Positions 7,800 to 16,079 of a stretch of DNA of 64,000 bases are shown piece after piece (the stretch's first letter is position 1; each line of letters starts with the position of its first letter). A program made the translations under genes and the position numbers. The stretch comes from Sutcliffiella horikoshii. Lineage in GTDB: Bacteria; Bacillota; Bacilli; Bacillales; Bacillaceae_I. The notes beneath the pieces were generated by a model that saw nothing but the letters and a program-made list of their open reading frames with translations, searched no databases and was not told where the DNA came from. The stretch spans positions 2,398,001 through 2,462,000 of the forward strand of contig NZ_CP082918.1 of NCBI RefSeq assembly GCF_019931755.1, in the 5' to 3' direction.

Positions 7800-8366
7800 T
7801 TACCAGTCTTGATTGTTATTGAATTGCTCTTCTTCGACAACAAGTTGAAGTTCGTAGCTGTCAATTATATATATAGGATAATTTGTCTGAGCTGATTTTT
7901 TACGTGCCATGTCTATTATATATTGAGGACTACCCGGGCCCTCTTCATCGTAAACAACCATTAAGGCGTCCGACTTATCCACGACAAACTGATTTTTCAT
8001 TCTCAATTGAAGTGGGGATTCATATTTCTTTTTCGTAATAGAGTCAATATGATTAGCTTGCGACAAAATAGACTCATAATACTCCTTATTTTGTTCGCTC
8101 CATTTTTCTTCCTGTTCCAAAAATGGTGTAAATACGGCAAGTTTCAAGTTCAGAAATTCTGCTTGAAGGTCATAAACAACTTCTGCAGCCCAAAGTTCCA
8201 CACCCAACTGCCCACTAATGACAACCCATTCTAACTCATTATGCTCTTCTAGTAAAGCAGTCAAGCGTTTCTCAACCGCTTTTTTAATGTATTGGATGGC
8301 AGGATCATCCTTTTTAAATATCTGCAGTTCTTGGGGTTTATACCCTGTAATTACTAATACTTTCAT
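7800..8366 (-). CDS. ypsA: YpsA, SLOG-superfamily (DUF1273) protein
   Basis: The 188-aa protein begins with a Rossmann-like strand ([10 protein letters not shown]) and has [17 protein letters not shown] and a later DEEGPGSP segment, as in the YpsA group of the SLOG nucleotide/ligand-binding superfamily. In B. subtilis and Staphylococcus aureus the family is linked to cell division inhibition and stress, next to gpsB. I start at ATG 8364-8366 because the in-frame GTG at 8372 lies within the AGAGGTG ribosome site. Its ligand is not visible. Confidence 0.9.
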   Translation of the reverse strand: MKVLVITGYKPQELQIFKKDDPAIQYIKKAVEKRLTALLEEHNELEWVVISGQLGVELWAAEVVYDLQAEFLNLKLAVFTPFLEQEEKWSEQNKEYYESILSQANHIDSITKKKYESPLQLRMKNQFVVDKSDALMVVYDEEGPGSPQYIIDMARKKSAQTNYPIYIIDSYELQLVVEEEQFNNNQDW

Positions 8367-8452
8367 AAGCACCTCTACTTAAAATAATAAATAGAAAGCC
8401 AGAAAAGCGCAAGTGTTAACCAATAAGTGGAGTGGGACCGTTTATGTAATGG

Positions 8453-8480
8453 AAAAAGAACTGACTTAAAGCCAGTTCTC
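8453..8480 (-). terminator. Terminator of cotD
   Basis: AGAACTG and CAGTTCT pair around a 9-nt loop, followed by TTTT on the minus strand, about 35 nt after the cotD stop. Confidence 0.75.
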
Positions 8481-8517
8481 TTTCGACATTTATCAAGCAA
8501 AACAAGGATAAACTTGC

Positions 8518-8961
8518 TTATCTACCATAGCCATAATTTTTATTACATTTACCAGGCATGCCGCCAGGTCCCATTTGTCCCATTCCAGGACCTTGTTGCG
8601 CACCCATTACTTGACCAGGCATTCCCATTTGACCGTATCCAGCATTGGTTTGTGCACCCATTACCTGACCAGGCATTCCCATTTGACCATATCCAGGGCC
8701 GGTTTGTGCTCCCATCACTTGACCAGGTTGACCACCCATTCCAGGGCCACCTGGGCCACAATTGAAGTGTTGGTGTGACACAGAATCTACCATGGAATCT
8801 GTGTGCGGGAAATAGTGTTTGTGTTGGAACTGTTGGTTGTTTACATATGTTGTGTGTGAAGGATGAATGTGAGGAACCTCAGTAGTAGAATATAGATTTT
8901 TTACACAACATTTTGTAGGATGGACGATTGGTCCCATCATGTTAGGTCTACAGTTGTACAT
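8518..8961 (-). CDS. cotD: Inner spore coat protein CotD with a long repeat tail
   Basis: The N-terminal 70 residues match CotD: an opening YNCRPNMMGPIVHPTKCC, then VPHIHPSHTT, QHKHYFPHT and SHQHFN, rich in His and Cys. The C-terminal half is low-complexity Gly/Met/Gln/Pro with three GQVMGAQ repeats, so the 147-aa protein is about twice the length of B. subtilis CotD. It should be made in the mother cell and assembled into the inner coat. The ribosome site is AAAGGAGATC. The gene is monocistronic and ends in a terminator. Confidence 0.93.
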   Translation of the reverse strand: MYNCRPNMMGPIVHPTKCCVKNLYSTTEVPHIHPSHTTYVNNQQFQHKHYFPHTDSMVDSVSHQHFNCGPGGPGMGGQPGQVMGAQTGPGYGQMGMPGQVMGAQTNAGYGQMGMPGQVMGAQQGPGMGQMGPGGMPGKCNKNYGYGR

Positions 8962-9003
8962 ACTTTCGATCTCCTTTCAATTTGTTTTTTCTCTTTACAT
9001 TAA

Positions 9004-9032
9004 CAAACTATGAAAGAAGTGAGATACATGTA
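9004..9032 (-). promoter_or_regulatory. Possible sigma-K promoter of cotD
   Basis: TACA (9029-9032), a 16-nt spacer and CATAGTTTG (9004-9012) loosely fit the late mother-cell sigma-K consensus (AC, then CATAnnnTA). The position, about 45 nt before cotD, is right, but the -10 lacks the final TA. Confidence 0.3.
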
Positions 9033-9081
9033 CTAATACAAACACCTATTTTCTTAATTAAAATACATTTGCCTACCATTT

Positions 9082-9180
9082 TTATAGTAAAATCGTGTAG
9101 ATATTATCCTTTAAATTGGAAAGTCCAAATAACGTAAGACCGATAACAACAAAAAACAAACATAAAATAAATCTAGACAA
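9082..9180 (-). CDS. Candidate 32-aa single-span membrane peptide
   Basis: A 33-codon reading frame starts with TTG at 9178-9180 behind GGGAGAGAG. It encodes a short N-terminal stub (SRF), one hydrophobic segment of about 17 residues (ILCLFFVVIGLTLFGL) and a polar tail (SNLKDNIYT). A good promoter lies 50 nt upstream (9233-9261), and nothing else explains the roughly 340-bp gap between cotD and mrfB. No family is recognised and TTG is a weak start, so this is a candidate, not a certainty. Confidence 0.45.
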   Translation of the reverse strand: MSRFILCLFFVVIGLTLFGLSNLKDNIYTILL

Positions 9181-9232
9181 CGTGCTCTCTCTCCCATATA
9201 ACTAATAGTAATTTTGTCATTCACAATAGTTA

Positions 9233-9261
9233 ATTTTACATGGTAAAAAGCACGTTGACAA
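9233..9261 (-). promoter_or_regulatory. Sigma-A promoter driving the 32-aa peptide frame
   Basis: TTGTCA (9256-9261) and TAAAAT (9233-9238) are separated by 17 nt on the minus strand. Each differs from consensus at one base. Confidence 0.6.
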
Positions 9262-9302
9262 TATATGTTTTGCAGAAATTTAGACAAAATGTGAAAATAT
9301 TT

Positions 9303-10571
9303 TCAATTTCTTGATTTATTTTTAAGTCGATTAATTCTTTTCTCCAAATCAGTTAACATTGCACTATTATTTTTAAAGGATTTATTATTAGATGACATAT
9401 AAAATTCGAGTGATTTCTCAGCATAAAATAAAGCAAGGGAGTAGTCTTTTTCTTTGTGCTCGAGTATTTTTGCGATTTCTATTCCAGCCGTTTCCTTGTA
9501 CAGATTATTTTCATCAGCAAAGCATTTTAGAAAAAGTATTTTTGCCTCTTTGTAGTTCTGTTCCTTCTTTTTCAACATCCCTAAATTAAAGGTGGCTTGG
9601 GGAGAAGAATCGGAAATATTGCTATATAAAGTTTTAGCGGCTTCCTTCTCTCCCAACGAGTCATACCATCGCCCTATTTCATACTCTTCCATTTTATCTC
9701 TTTGCTTGTTATCCACTAAAAGGAGTGAGGAGAGATGCGCATACAAAGTAATCAGGGTCAACACATCCCATTCATTGTGCTTCATTACTCCCTTTATTCC
9801 TTGCATTTCATGTGTTTTTACAAAATCAAAATAAATCATCGGTGCCAAAAATCCCGGTATATCATCTTTCCGCTCAATTTCAAGGATTTCTTTTTCTACA
9901 TTTGCAAGCCTTACTGATTCTAATTTATTCTTCCATAGTCTTCTGGACGCATGTAAAAGGTCATAATGTCCAAAGGCAGGAAGTTTCGGGACATGTTCCC
10001 GAATAAGCGTATGCCGTGTTTTTACTTGAGGCCAGTCGAATGCCTTTCCGTTGTAAGTCACAAGTGTCGTATAGTCGACTTCTTCAAGGAAACTCTGATA
10101 TAGTGCTACTTCATTCCCCGGACCAGGTAAAAGATGTTGTCTGACTACCACCTTATCACGTAGCACTCTTGCATATCCAAGCAGAAAAATTGTTGTACCC
10201 GTCCCTCCACTGAGTCCGGTTGTTTCAGTATCGAAGAAAAACAAGTCATTCGCCTGATGACCTTTTGCAGATAGCGGATGCTCTACACTGGACTTTTGCC
10301 ACTCTTCCATAACAGGCAATAGATCCCCCAAGCGATATTTACCATGCTTATAATTTAAATCGTATTCGACTTCCCGTATAAGACAATATTCGCCATTTGC
10401 ATAGTATGGTGTGACACCATAGGCTTCCCATTCTTTTAAATTAGGAATGCTAGCAAGTGAAGTCGCTGTCTGATCTTGAACCTTTTCAACTTTACGTTCC
10501 TCAGCCGATGTTTCTGAAGGATTCGATTGAAGATGCTTTCTCATTCTGTTTAATTTATTTTTCATGCTCAT
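9303..10571 (-). CDS. mrfB: Mitomycin repair exonuclease MrfB (RNase H-like, TPR)
   Basis: The 422-aa protein has a DEDD-type exonuclease domain: FFFDTETTG with D114 and E116, a middle Asp in YNGKAFDWPQ, and HNEWDVLTL at the end. A C-terminal helical-repeat (TPR-like) region covers about residues 300-400. It corresponds to B. subtilis YprB/MrfB, which works with the helicase MrfA in an excision pathway for mitomycin C adducts independent of UvrABC. It starts 14 nt after mrfA ends, with a GGGGGG ribosome site, so the two are one operon. Confidence 0.9.
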   Translation of the reverse strand: MSMKNKLNRMRKHLQSNPSETSAEERKVEKVQDQTATSLASIPNLKEWEAYGVTPYYANGEYCLIREVEYDLNYKHGKYRLGDLLPVMEEWQKSSVEHPLSAKGHQANDLFFFDTETTGLSGGTGTTIFLLGYARVLRDKVVVRQHLLPGPGNEVALYQSFLEEVDYTTLVTYNGKAFDWPQVKTRHTLIREHVPKLPAFGHYDLLHASRRLWKNKLESVRLANVEKEILEIERKDDIPGFLAPMIYFDFVKTHEMQGIKGVMKHNEWDVLTLITLYAHLSSLLLVDNKQRDKMEEYEIGRWYDSLGEKEAAKTLYSNISDSSPQATFNLGMLKKKEQNYKEAKILFLKCFADENNLYKETAGIEIAKILEHKEKDYSLALFYAEKSLEFYMSSNNKSFKNNSAMLTDLEKRINRLKNKSRN

Positions 10572-10585
10572 ATGCGTTCCCCCCT

Positions 10586-12853
10586 TTACACAAGCTTTTG
10601 AAGTAGAGAGAGTGCCAATTCTTTAGAGTCTTCGTCTGGATAATCTGCACCTATGCAAGAAGGGCAACCTGAGTGACATGGGCAGTTTCCTATTAGTTCA
10701 CCCGCACTGTTAAGCAACTCGTTTATATAGTCGTACGCTTTTTCACTTAACCCGACTCCTCCAGGATAGCGGTCATAAAAATAGACTACAGGCTTCTCAT
10801 CGTGAGTCGATTTAACTTGAGGGACTACTTGCATATCCATCGGTTCACACATTAATAACAGCGGAGTTACGTGTTTAAGAGCATGTGCGATCCCCAACAG
10901 GCTCTTTTCTAAATCATCACCCTTTAGACGATCAGTAATCTCTTCTTCAAGTGTTATCCAAGTTGCACTCGTCTGAAGCTCATCTTCCGGTAGGTAAATC
11001 GGTCCTGAACCGATGTTTTCATGAGTTTCAAATTTTATCTTTTTGAAAATAGTGGCCATCGCTCGGACTGACACATCCCCAAACGAAATGGTGCCTGCTT
11101 GGTAATCGGTCTGTTTGTCCACCTCAAGTACATCAAGGGAAACAGCGAGATTTGCATCAGTAAAATAGTCAACATTTACTTCTCTTACAAATGCTTTCTT
11201 CTCTTCCCAATCAAGTTTCTCTACTTGATATTGAACTCCCTGGTGCAAATAGATCGCTTCATCATGCAGAAGAGTCATCGAACTGAAACGGTCCATTTCC
11301 CCAATCACCTTGTTTGCAGGTTCTGATGATTGGTCTATGATGATGACATTTTCCTGAGAGGCAGAACGCAAACTGATGTTATGTGCCGGGAAGGCATCAT
11401 TCATCCAATGCCATTTCCCTCCGTTTTCGTGGAGCACTCTTTCTTCTGTCAAATAATCTAAAATATCCTCAAGCTCCACCCCATCAAAGGTGTCGCCCTC
11501 TTTAAACGGCAACTCGTATGCAGCACACTTTATATGATCTACAAGGATAACAAGATTGTTCGGATTAATCCTGGCTGATTCTGGATTGCTTTTCAGGAAA
11601 AACTCCGGGTGTTGTATGACGTATTGATCTAAGGGATTAGAGCTCGCCACCATGACAATTACGGCCTCCCCCTGCCTGCGCCCAGCACGGCCCGCCTGCT
11701 GCCAGGCACTTGCAATCGTTCCCGGATATCCTGTCATGATACAGACCTGCAATTGACCAATATCTACTCCAAGCTCCAGCGCGTTTGTACTAATTACACC
11801 GTATATCTCACCATTTCTTAAACCTTTTTCAATCGCTCGGCGTTGGGTTGGCAGGTATCCTCCCCTGTATCCTTGAATGGACTTTTCTCCAAGTTGATTT
11901 TTGACCAGCTCTTTAAGGTACGTTAATAAAATTTCTACTCGGACTCTGCTTTTAGCAAAGACGATGGTTTGAATCTTCTCTTGAAGAAACTCTGCAGCAA
12001 GCTTTCTTACTTCTAGCGTTGCGCTCCTCCGGATATTAAGCGGTTTATTGACGATTGGAGGGTTATAAAAGACGATATGCTTTTTACTGGATGGAGCCCC
12101 GTTATTATTAATGAGTTCAAAGGACTCTCCAGTGAGCTCCTGAGCTAGTTCTTTCGGATTCGCTATCGTTGCAGATGTACATATGAATGTAGGGTTGCTT
12201 CCATAAAACTTACAAATTCGTTTCAACCTTCTAATGACATTAGCTACATGGCTTCCAAACACACCTCTGTACGTATGCAATTCGTCTATCACGATATATT
12301 CCAGATTTTCGAAAAGGGAGACCCATTTCGTATGATGTGGAAGGATAGCAGAATGAAGCATGTCAGGATTAGTAATAACTACATGCCCTGCTTTTCTTAC
12401 CTTTTGTCTGATAGTAGGGGCCGTGTCGCCATCATATGTATAACTGTTGATTGGCACACCCATTTGCGTAATAATTTCGTTTAATTCACTCTTTTGATCT
12501 TGTGCAAGTGCTTTTGTCGGGAACAAGTACAGTGCCCTGGCATCATTGTTTTGCACAATTTTCTGAAGTACCGGCAAGTTATAGCATAAGGTTTTTCCTG
12601 AGGCTGTCGGGGTGACAGCAACAAAATGCTTTTTATTGGATGCAGCCTCAAATGCTGCTGCTTGATGGGTATATAAAGAGTTGATCCCTCTTTCAGTCAA
12701 GGACTTCAACAAACGTTCATCTATTTGAGCAGGAAACGGAACAGTTTGTGCTTCTTTTGGCGGAACTGTTTCCCAATGTACGATATTTTTTGCTATTGAT
12801 TCCTCACTTTTCATCCAATCAATAACTTCATATATTGTTTTTCTCCATTTCAT
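10586..12853 (-). CDS. mrfA: DEAH-type helicase MrfA with C-terminal zinc-binding DUF1998
   Basis: This 755-aa superfamily 2 helicase has Walker A TPTASGKT (81-88), DELH at 190-193, a helicase C domain with QQAGRAGRRQG, and a C-terminal MZB/DUF1998 domain whose CPCHSGCPSC provides four cysteines for a metal. It matches B. subtilis YprA/MrfA, the motor of the mitomycin repair factor pair. It is first in the mrfA-mrfB operon, with ribosome site GAGGTGAG. Confidence 0.93.
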   Translation of the reverse strand: MKWRKTIYEVIDWMKSEESIAKNIVHWETVPPKEAQTVPFPAQIDERLLKSLTERGINSLYTHQAAAFEAASNKKHFVAVTPTASGKTLCYNLPVLQKIVQNNDARALYLFPTKALAQDQKSELNEIITQMGVPINSYTYDGDTAPTIRQKVRKAGHVVITNPDMLHSAILPHHTKWVSLFENLEYIVIDELHTYRGVFGSHVANVIRRLKRICKFYGSNPTFICTSATIANPKELAQELTGESFELINNNGAPSSKKHIVFYNPPIVNKPLNIRRSATLEVRKLAAEFLQEKIQTIVFAKSRVRVEILLTYLKELVKNQLGEKSIQGYRGGYLPTQRRAIEKGLRNGEIYGVISTNALELGVDIGQLQVCIMTGYPGTIASAWQQAGRAGRRQGEAVIVMVASSNPLDQYVIQHPEFFLKSNPESARINPNNLVILVDHIKCAAYELPFKEGDTFDGVELEDILDYLTEERVLHENGGKWHWMNDAFPAHNISLRSASQENVIIIDQSSEPANKVIGEMDRFSSMTLLHDEAIYLHQGVQYQVEKLDWEEKKAFVREVNVDYFTDANLAVSLDVLEVDKQTDYQAGTISFGDVSVRAMATIFKKIKFETHENIGSGPIYLPEDELQTSATWITLEEEITDRLKGDDLEKSLLGIAHALKHVTPLLLMCEPMDMQVVPQVKSTHDEKPVVYFYDRYPGGVGLSEKAYDYINELLNSAGELIGNCPCHSGCPSCIGADYPDEDSKELALSLLQKLV

Positions 12854-12920
12854 TACAACTCACCTCATTGTCTATTCTCTATTTTAGCGAATAAGCGTTC
12901 GGTTAGTAAAGTCCAAAAAG

Positions 12921-12955
12921 AAAAACCAAGCACCTGTAAGGTGCTTGGTTTTTCT
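12921..12955. terminator. Bidirectional-looking terminator between YdjO-like gene and mrfA
   Basis: AAAACCAAGCACCT and AGGTGCTTGGTTTT form a 14-bp stem with a 3-nt loop, with T runs in both directions. It ends the minus-strand gene at 12967 and shields mrfA. Confidence 0.8.
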
Positions 12956-12966
12956 TTTGACTATAT

Positions 12967-13179
12967 TTACATCTTCTGATTTTGACTGTAGTTATTGATG
13001 ACTGCTAGCACTTTGGTGGATTGTGTCATGCTGCTGTGGCATAGAGGACATGTCGGGACATCGCTTTCGCTATTCTTGAAGTTATCTCTCATCCAACCAT
13101 TGCAATCCTCAGATTCACAAACCCATACTTTCGTTTCCTCGGTAACAATTTCTTCTACTTCTCTTCTTCCAAAAGCCAT
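12967..13179 (-). CDS. YdjO-family cold-inducible zinc-ribbon-like protein
   Basis: The 70-aa protein resembles YdjO of B. subtilis: WVCESEDCNGWMRDNF followed by PTCPLCHSSM, i.e. two Cys pairs (C-x4-C and C-x2-C) suited to binding one metal. B. subtilis ydjO is reported as cold-inducible. The start has AGGAGAG upstream, and a terminator lies 10 nt past the stop. Function is unknown; the family assignment rests on the shared ED-CNGW and C-P-L-C pattern. Confidence 0.75.
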   Translation of the reverse strand: MAFGRREVEEIVTEETKVWVCESEDCNGWMRDNFKNSESDVPTCPLCHSSMTQSTKVLAVINNYSQNQKM

Positions 13180-13454
13180 AGTACCACTCTCCTATCTTTT
13201 GAGGTGGGGCGCAGTTTATCCTCACTAATATACTCTTAGTATGCCAATATACGAGGAAAAAATAAGAAAAAAATAAAAAAAGCATCCTCGTCATACAATC
13301 TCTTCCAATATATTATAGCATAAATTACAGAGAATTGCATTTTTCTCAATGATTAATAAGTTGCAAAATCTGCACCTAAAAGACAAAAAACATAGTAACC
13401 CAACTAAGCCCATTTTTATATAGTAATGATAAAGAGCAAGAAAGGAGCCATACC

Positions 13455-13919
13455 ATGAAAGACGAACAGGATAAGCTTTCTAATAAGAAAGTACCTCAAA
13501 ATAATATCATGACTTCTATTGATTCATTTTTCAGCAGTTCACCGATAAAAGGGATGCTTCAGCAAATGGATAATTTTTTTGGCCATGCATTTACAGAAGC
13601 TTCATTGCCAGTGGAAACTCGAGAAACATCAGGAGAGTTTATCGTCATCTGTAAGCTCCCTGGAATTAAAAAGGAACAAATTACAATAGAGACCTTTGAT
13701 CGATACTTAACCATTGGAGTCAAAAATGAAGAACAACTCGAAACCATTGATGAATCAACTTCTTATATTAGCAACAGCTATTCCATGAAACACCAAAAAC
13801 GGACCATACCCGTCCCGCCATATGTAAAATTAAATGCCCTTCAAGCAAACTACCGAGACGGCCTACTCCAAATCCGCATACCAAAGAAAAACATCAAACA
13901 AATTAAGATTGATGACTGA
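13455..13919 (+). CDS. Hsp20/alpha-crystallin family small heat-shock protein
   Basis: In this 154-aa protein residues 50-150 form an alpha-crystallin domain (VETRETSGEFIVICKLPGIKKEQITIE, later the C-terminal IRIPK, which fits the I-x-I/V anchor). The N-terminal 50 residues are variable and contain SFFSSSPIKGMLQQMDNFF. It should be an ATP-independent holdase. Bacillus relatives include the spore-coat associated CotP and CotM, so a sporulation role is possible but not shown. The start follows AAAGGAG. Repeat elements lie directly downstream. Confidence 0.85.
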   Translation: MKDEQDKLSNKKVPQNNIMTSIDSFFSSSPIKGMLQQMDNFFGHAFTEASLPVETRETSGEFIVICKLPGIKKEQITIETFDRYLTIGVKNEEQLETIDESTSYISNSYSMKHQKRTIPVPPYVKLNALQANYRDGLLQIRIPKKNIKQIKIDD

Positions 13920-13975
13920 AAAAACCAGAAAAAAACTGCCCTGTTCTATTAAATCTTAGTTTTTTGGTAATCGCC

Positions 13976-14103
13976 GCTGTTCCTTTCCGCAAATGGCTTC
14001 GCTTTCCGCGGGACGGTGCTTGAGCCTCCTCACTTCGTTGCGGGGTCTCAACCTACCGTTACTCCCCCGCTGGAGTCTTTGCCATTTGCTCCAATTCACA
14101 GCT
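13976..14103 (+). repeat. 128-bp repeat element, type A (copy A2)
   Basis: The length and core match A1 (CAAATGGCTTCGCTTTCCGC, then GCGGGGTCTC and GGAGTCTT), with end pairing GCTGT...CAAATGGC against GCCATTTG...ACAGC. It lies just past the Hsp20 gene and 83 bp before a type B copy. Confidence 0.85.
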
Positions 14104-14186
14104 AGAAGTTTCTTGAACGAAAGGTTACATCATTTGCAGCTATTTTGTTAGGGGCCATTTATAAAACCCTAGGTGATTAAAGTCAA

Positions 14187-14313
14187 CTTGTTGATTGCCG
14201 TGGAAGTTGCGCAGACTCCTATGGGAGGAAGGGACAGGGAAGACCCCGCAACGGAGTGAGGAGGCTTCCGGACCGCCCATGGAAAGCGAAGCGACTGGAA
14301 CGGCAATCAACAG
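14187..14313 (-). repeat. 127-bp repeat element, type B (copy B2)
   Basis: It is bounded by CTTGTTGATT and AATCAACAG as in B1, with the shared internal GGGAGGAAGGGACAGG and GACCCCGCAACG blocks. With A2 it repeats the A-then-B inverted arrangement seen at 2339-2749. Confidence 0.85.
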
Positions 14314-14335
14314 TTAAATGCAATTTTTGATATTC

Positions 14336-14380
14336 TTAAAAACACCAAAAGCAGTCACCACGGGAGTGACTGCTTTTGGT
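14336..14380 (-). terminator. Terminator of the 49-aa gene
   Basis: ACCAAAAGCAGTCAC and GTGACTGCTTTTGGT form a 15-bp stem with a T run on the minus side, abutting the stop codon at 14381. Confidence 0.85.
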
Positions 14381-14530
14381 TTAGTTTTTATGTGATTTTG
14401 ATCCGTACTTTGCATTTTCCTCAGGAGTAGAATCCATCTGGATGCTGGCCAACTCCTTAGACACCTCTTGTTGATGCTGATTTGACGGATATTTATTTTT
14501 ACGCTCTCTATTATCATTTCTATTTGTCAT
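14381..14530 (-). CDS. Small hydrophilic protein, possibly spore-associated
   Basis: The 49-aa product (starting MTNRNDNRERKNKYPSN, ending ENAKYGSKSHKN) is rich in Asn, Gln, Lys and Ser, and has no Cys, Trp or hydrophobic stretch. Its style is that of minor small acid-soluble spore proteins, but I recognise no family. It has GGAGG 7 nt before the chosen second ATG (the first ATG is 3 nt upstream) and a strong terminator after the stop, which together make it a convincing gene. Confidence 0.7.
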   Translation of the reverse strand: MTNRNDNRERKNKYPSNQHQQEVSKELASIQMDSTPEENAKYGSKSHKN

Positions 14531-14671
14531 CATTACGCCTCCAAAAAATAAATTTCCCTGCCTTTATAGCTTGGATGAAATCATCATATTTATGATTGGA
14601 AATAAAAGTCCAAATACAAATTACATAAATCCAAATCCACCACACAAGATAACGACTAGGAGGTGTAAAAG

Positions 14672-14860
14672 ATGAGCAAAGAATTTAAAAAAGTGTATGC
14701 AAGTCCATCTACTTCGCCATCACTTGTGATAAAAACCAACCTTGATAAAGAGCAAAAAGATGAAAATCCATACTACAGCTCCTCCCTTAACCACCAGGAA
14801 GAGGAAAAATTGGACAACTACTTCTTTGAACAAGAACCAAAAGGCGATTACCATAAGTAA
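14672..14860 (+). CDS. Small hydrophilic protein of unknown function
   Basis: The 62-aa acidic/polar protein (MSKEFKKVYASPSTSPS..., ending in EPKGDYHK) has no membrane segment. It has an excellent ribosome site (TAGGAGGTG) and a terminator immediately after the stop. It is divergent from the 49-aa gene with a gap of about 140 bp. The family is not recognised; the neighbourhood suggests sporulation or stress. Confidence 0.7.
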   Translation: MSKEFKKVYASPSTSPSLVIKTNLDKEQKDENPYYSSSLNHQEEEKLDNYFFEQEPKGDYHK

Positions 14861-14862
14861 TG

Positions 14863-14891
14863 TGAGGAGAGAACTTTCTCTCTCCTTTTAA
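14863..14891 (+). terminator. Terminator of the 62-aa gene
   Basis: GGAGAGA and TCTCTCC pair around a short loop, followed by TTTT, right after the stop at 14860. Confidence 0.8.
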
Positions 14892-14897
14892 TCAAAA

Positions 14898-14926
14898 TAA
14901 GATGCCCTCAATAGGAAGGCATCTCT
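14898..14926 (-). terminator. Terminator of yppG
   Basis: AGATGCC and GGCATCT pair on both strands. On the minus strand the hairpin follows the yppG stop within a few nt, and it is convergent with the plus-strand terminator beside it. Confidence 0.6.
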
Positions 14927-14927
14927 T

Positions 14928-15551
14928 TTATGCTTTAAATGTTGCAGTAAGACCTTTAAACATATTGCTGAGTTGGTTAACCGTATTCATCATTTGACCT
15001 GCAGTGTCCATCATTTTCTTCATATCAACATTGCCGTCCTGCCCTTTAAATTGATTCATGAAGGAATTCACTTGGGACGTTTGAGGCTTCGCTGACTGTC
15101 CCTGTGTTGGATATGGATTCATAAATGGCATGCTCATTTGATTAGGCATCATATTTCCCCCAGGCCCTACTCCCTGCTGTGGTAATCCTTGAGGATAGCC
15201 ATTCTGCCCCATCCCATTAAACGGCATCCCCTGAATAAAACTATTCTGTCCCATACCGCCCATCGGCATGGTTTGAGGGAAAGCATGTTGATTCATATTA
15301 TTCATCATGTTAAAAGGAAAAGCTGAATTTTGCATCCCATTTCCTGAGAACGGCATTGTATTCATATATTCAGGAAGCATCCCTTGTTGATTCATCCAGC
15401 CCCCGTTCATTACCTGCTGTGGATACATCCCTTGCATGGATCCGCCGCCTGCATTTGGCAATAAATTATTTAAAAAAGGAAGCTGACTTAACATATTCAT
15501 ATTCCTAGTATGTGATAAATGTCTAGGCCTCGCATACATTCTCCTAAACAT
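14928..15551 (-). CDS. yppG: YppG-family Gly/Met/Asn/Gln-rich protein
   Basis: The 207-aa protein starts with MFRRMYARPRHLSH, has a central low-complexity region with repeated NGMGQN and GMGQNSFIQGMPF units, and ends with a conserved helical domain (VNSFMNQFKGQDGNVDMKKMMDTAGQMMNTVNQLSNMFKGL), the YppG signature. The location between mrfA and yppF fits B. subtilis yppG. It is considerably longer than the B. subtilis protein because of the expanded middle. Function is unknown; coat or exosporium-like composition suggests a spore role (inference). Confidence 0.85.
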   Translation of the reverse strand: MFRRMYARPRHLSHTRNMNMLSQLPFLNNLLPNAGGGSMQGMYPQQVMNGGWMNQQGMLPEYMNTMPFSGNGMQNSAFPFNMMNNMNQHAFPQTMPMGGMGQNSFIQGMPFNGMGQNGYPQGLPQQGVGPGGNMMPNQMSMPFMNPYPTQGQSAKPQTSQVNSFMNQFKGQDGNVDMKKMMDTAGQMMNTVNQLSNMFKGLTATFKA

Positions 15552-15755
15552 TCAAATCCCTCCTCTTTTCTAGCTATATATAACGTATGAAAAAAGCCGG
15601 GAAAGGTGCCTATTCCACTTTGCTGTACAACTGGTTTAAGTTCTTGCCACAATGCTCAAATTTTGTCCCAATTTGTCGGAAGTTTCATTTTTTCAAAAAC
15701 AAGAAAAATTTATTTTGCATGCTATGATGGAATTAACTTCAAAGGGGGGATTGGA

Positions 15756-15959
15756 TTGGTACTTGAAGAGTTGCGTCATAAATTTATAAGTTGTAAAACC
15801 TATGAACCGATGGAGCATAATGAGTTAATGGACTTTGCCAGACAGCTGTACCTCAGAGGGGAATTAACGATTGGTCAGTTCCGCAATCTTATTCGTGAGC
15901 TCGAGTCAAAAGGTGCTGTTCCGCCAAATACGTTTGAAGACATTTTAGAAATAACATAA
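15756..15959 (+). CDS. yppF: YppF-like small protein
   Basis: I read 67 aa from TTG at 15756-15758, preceded by AAAGGGGGGA. The product (MVLEELRHKFISCKTYEPMEHNELMDFARQLYLRGELTI...) matches the YppF pattern of two helices with DFARQ-Y-RGE and a C-terminal FEDILE. A much longer in-frame extension upstream has no ribosome site and implausible composition. Position beside yppG and yppE agrees. Function is unknown. Confidence 0.72.
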   Translation: MVLEELRHKFISCKTYEPMEHNELMDFARQLYLRGELTIGQFRNLIRELESKGAVPPNTFEDILEIT

Positions 15960-15969
15960 TGTATTACTA

Positions 15970-15999
15970 TCAGGAGACCTTAATGGGTCTCTTTTTTTA
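15970..15999 (+). terminator. Terminator of yppF
   Basis: GGAGACC and GGGTCTC form a stem with a 5-nt loop followed by TTTTTTT, 12 nt after the stop. Confidence 0.8.
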
Positions 16000-16079
16000 T
16001 ATATCAAAGCTACAGATAATTGCGTAATGAGAAGGACGATTGCGTGGAAAGCTAAAAAGGATAAAAAGGAGGGATATAA

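Noticed and set aside
14314..14517. 67-aa minus-strand frame
   Set aside because: It runs through a terminator and repeat end. The overlapping frame 14381-14530 has the ribosome site and stops exactly at the terminator.
15606..15755. Long 5' extension of yppF
   Set aside because: No ribosome site and unlikely composition. The GGGGGGA before TTG 15756 and the known family N-terminus favour the short form.
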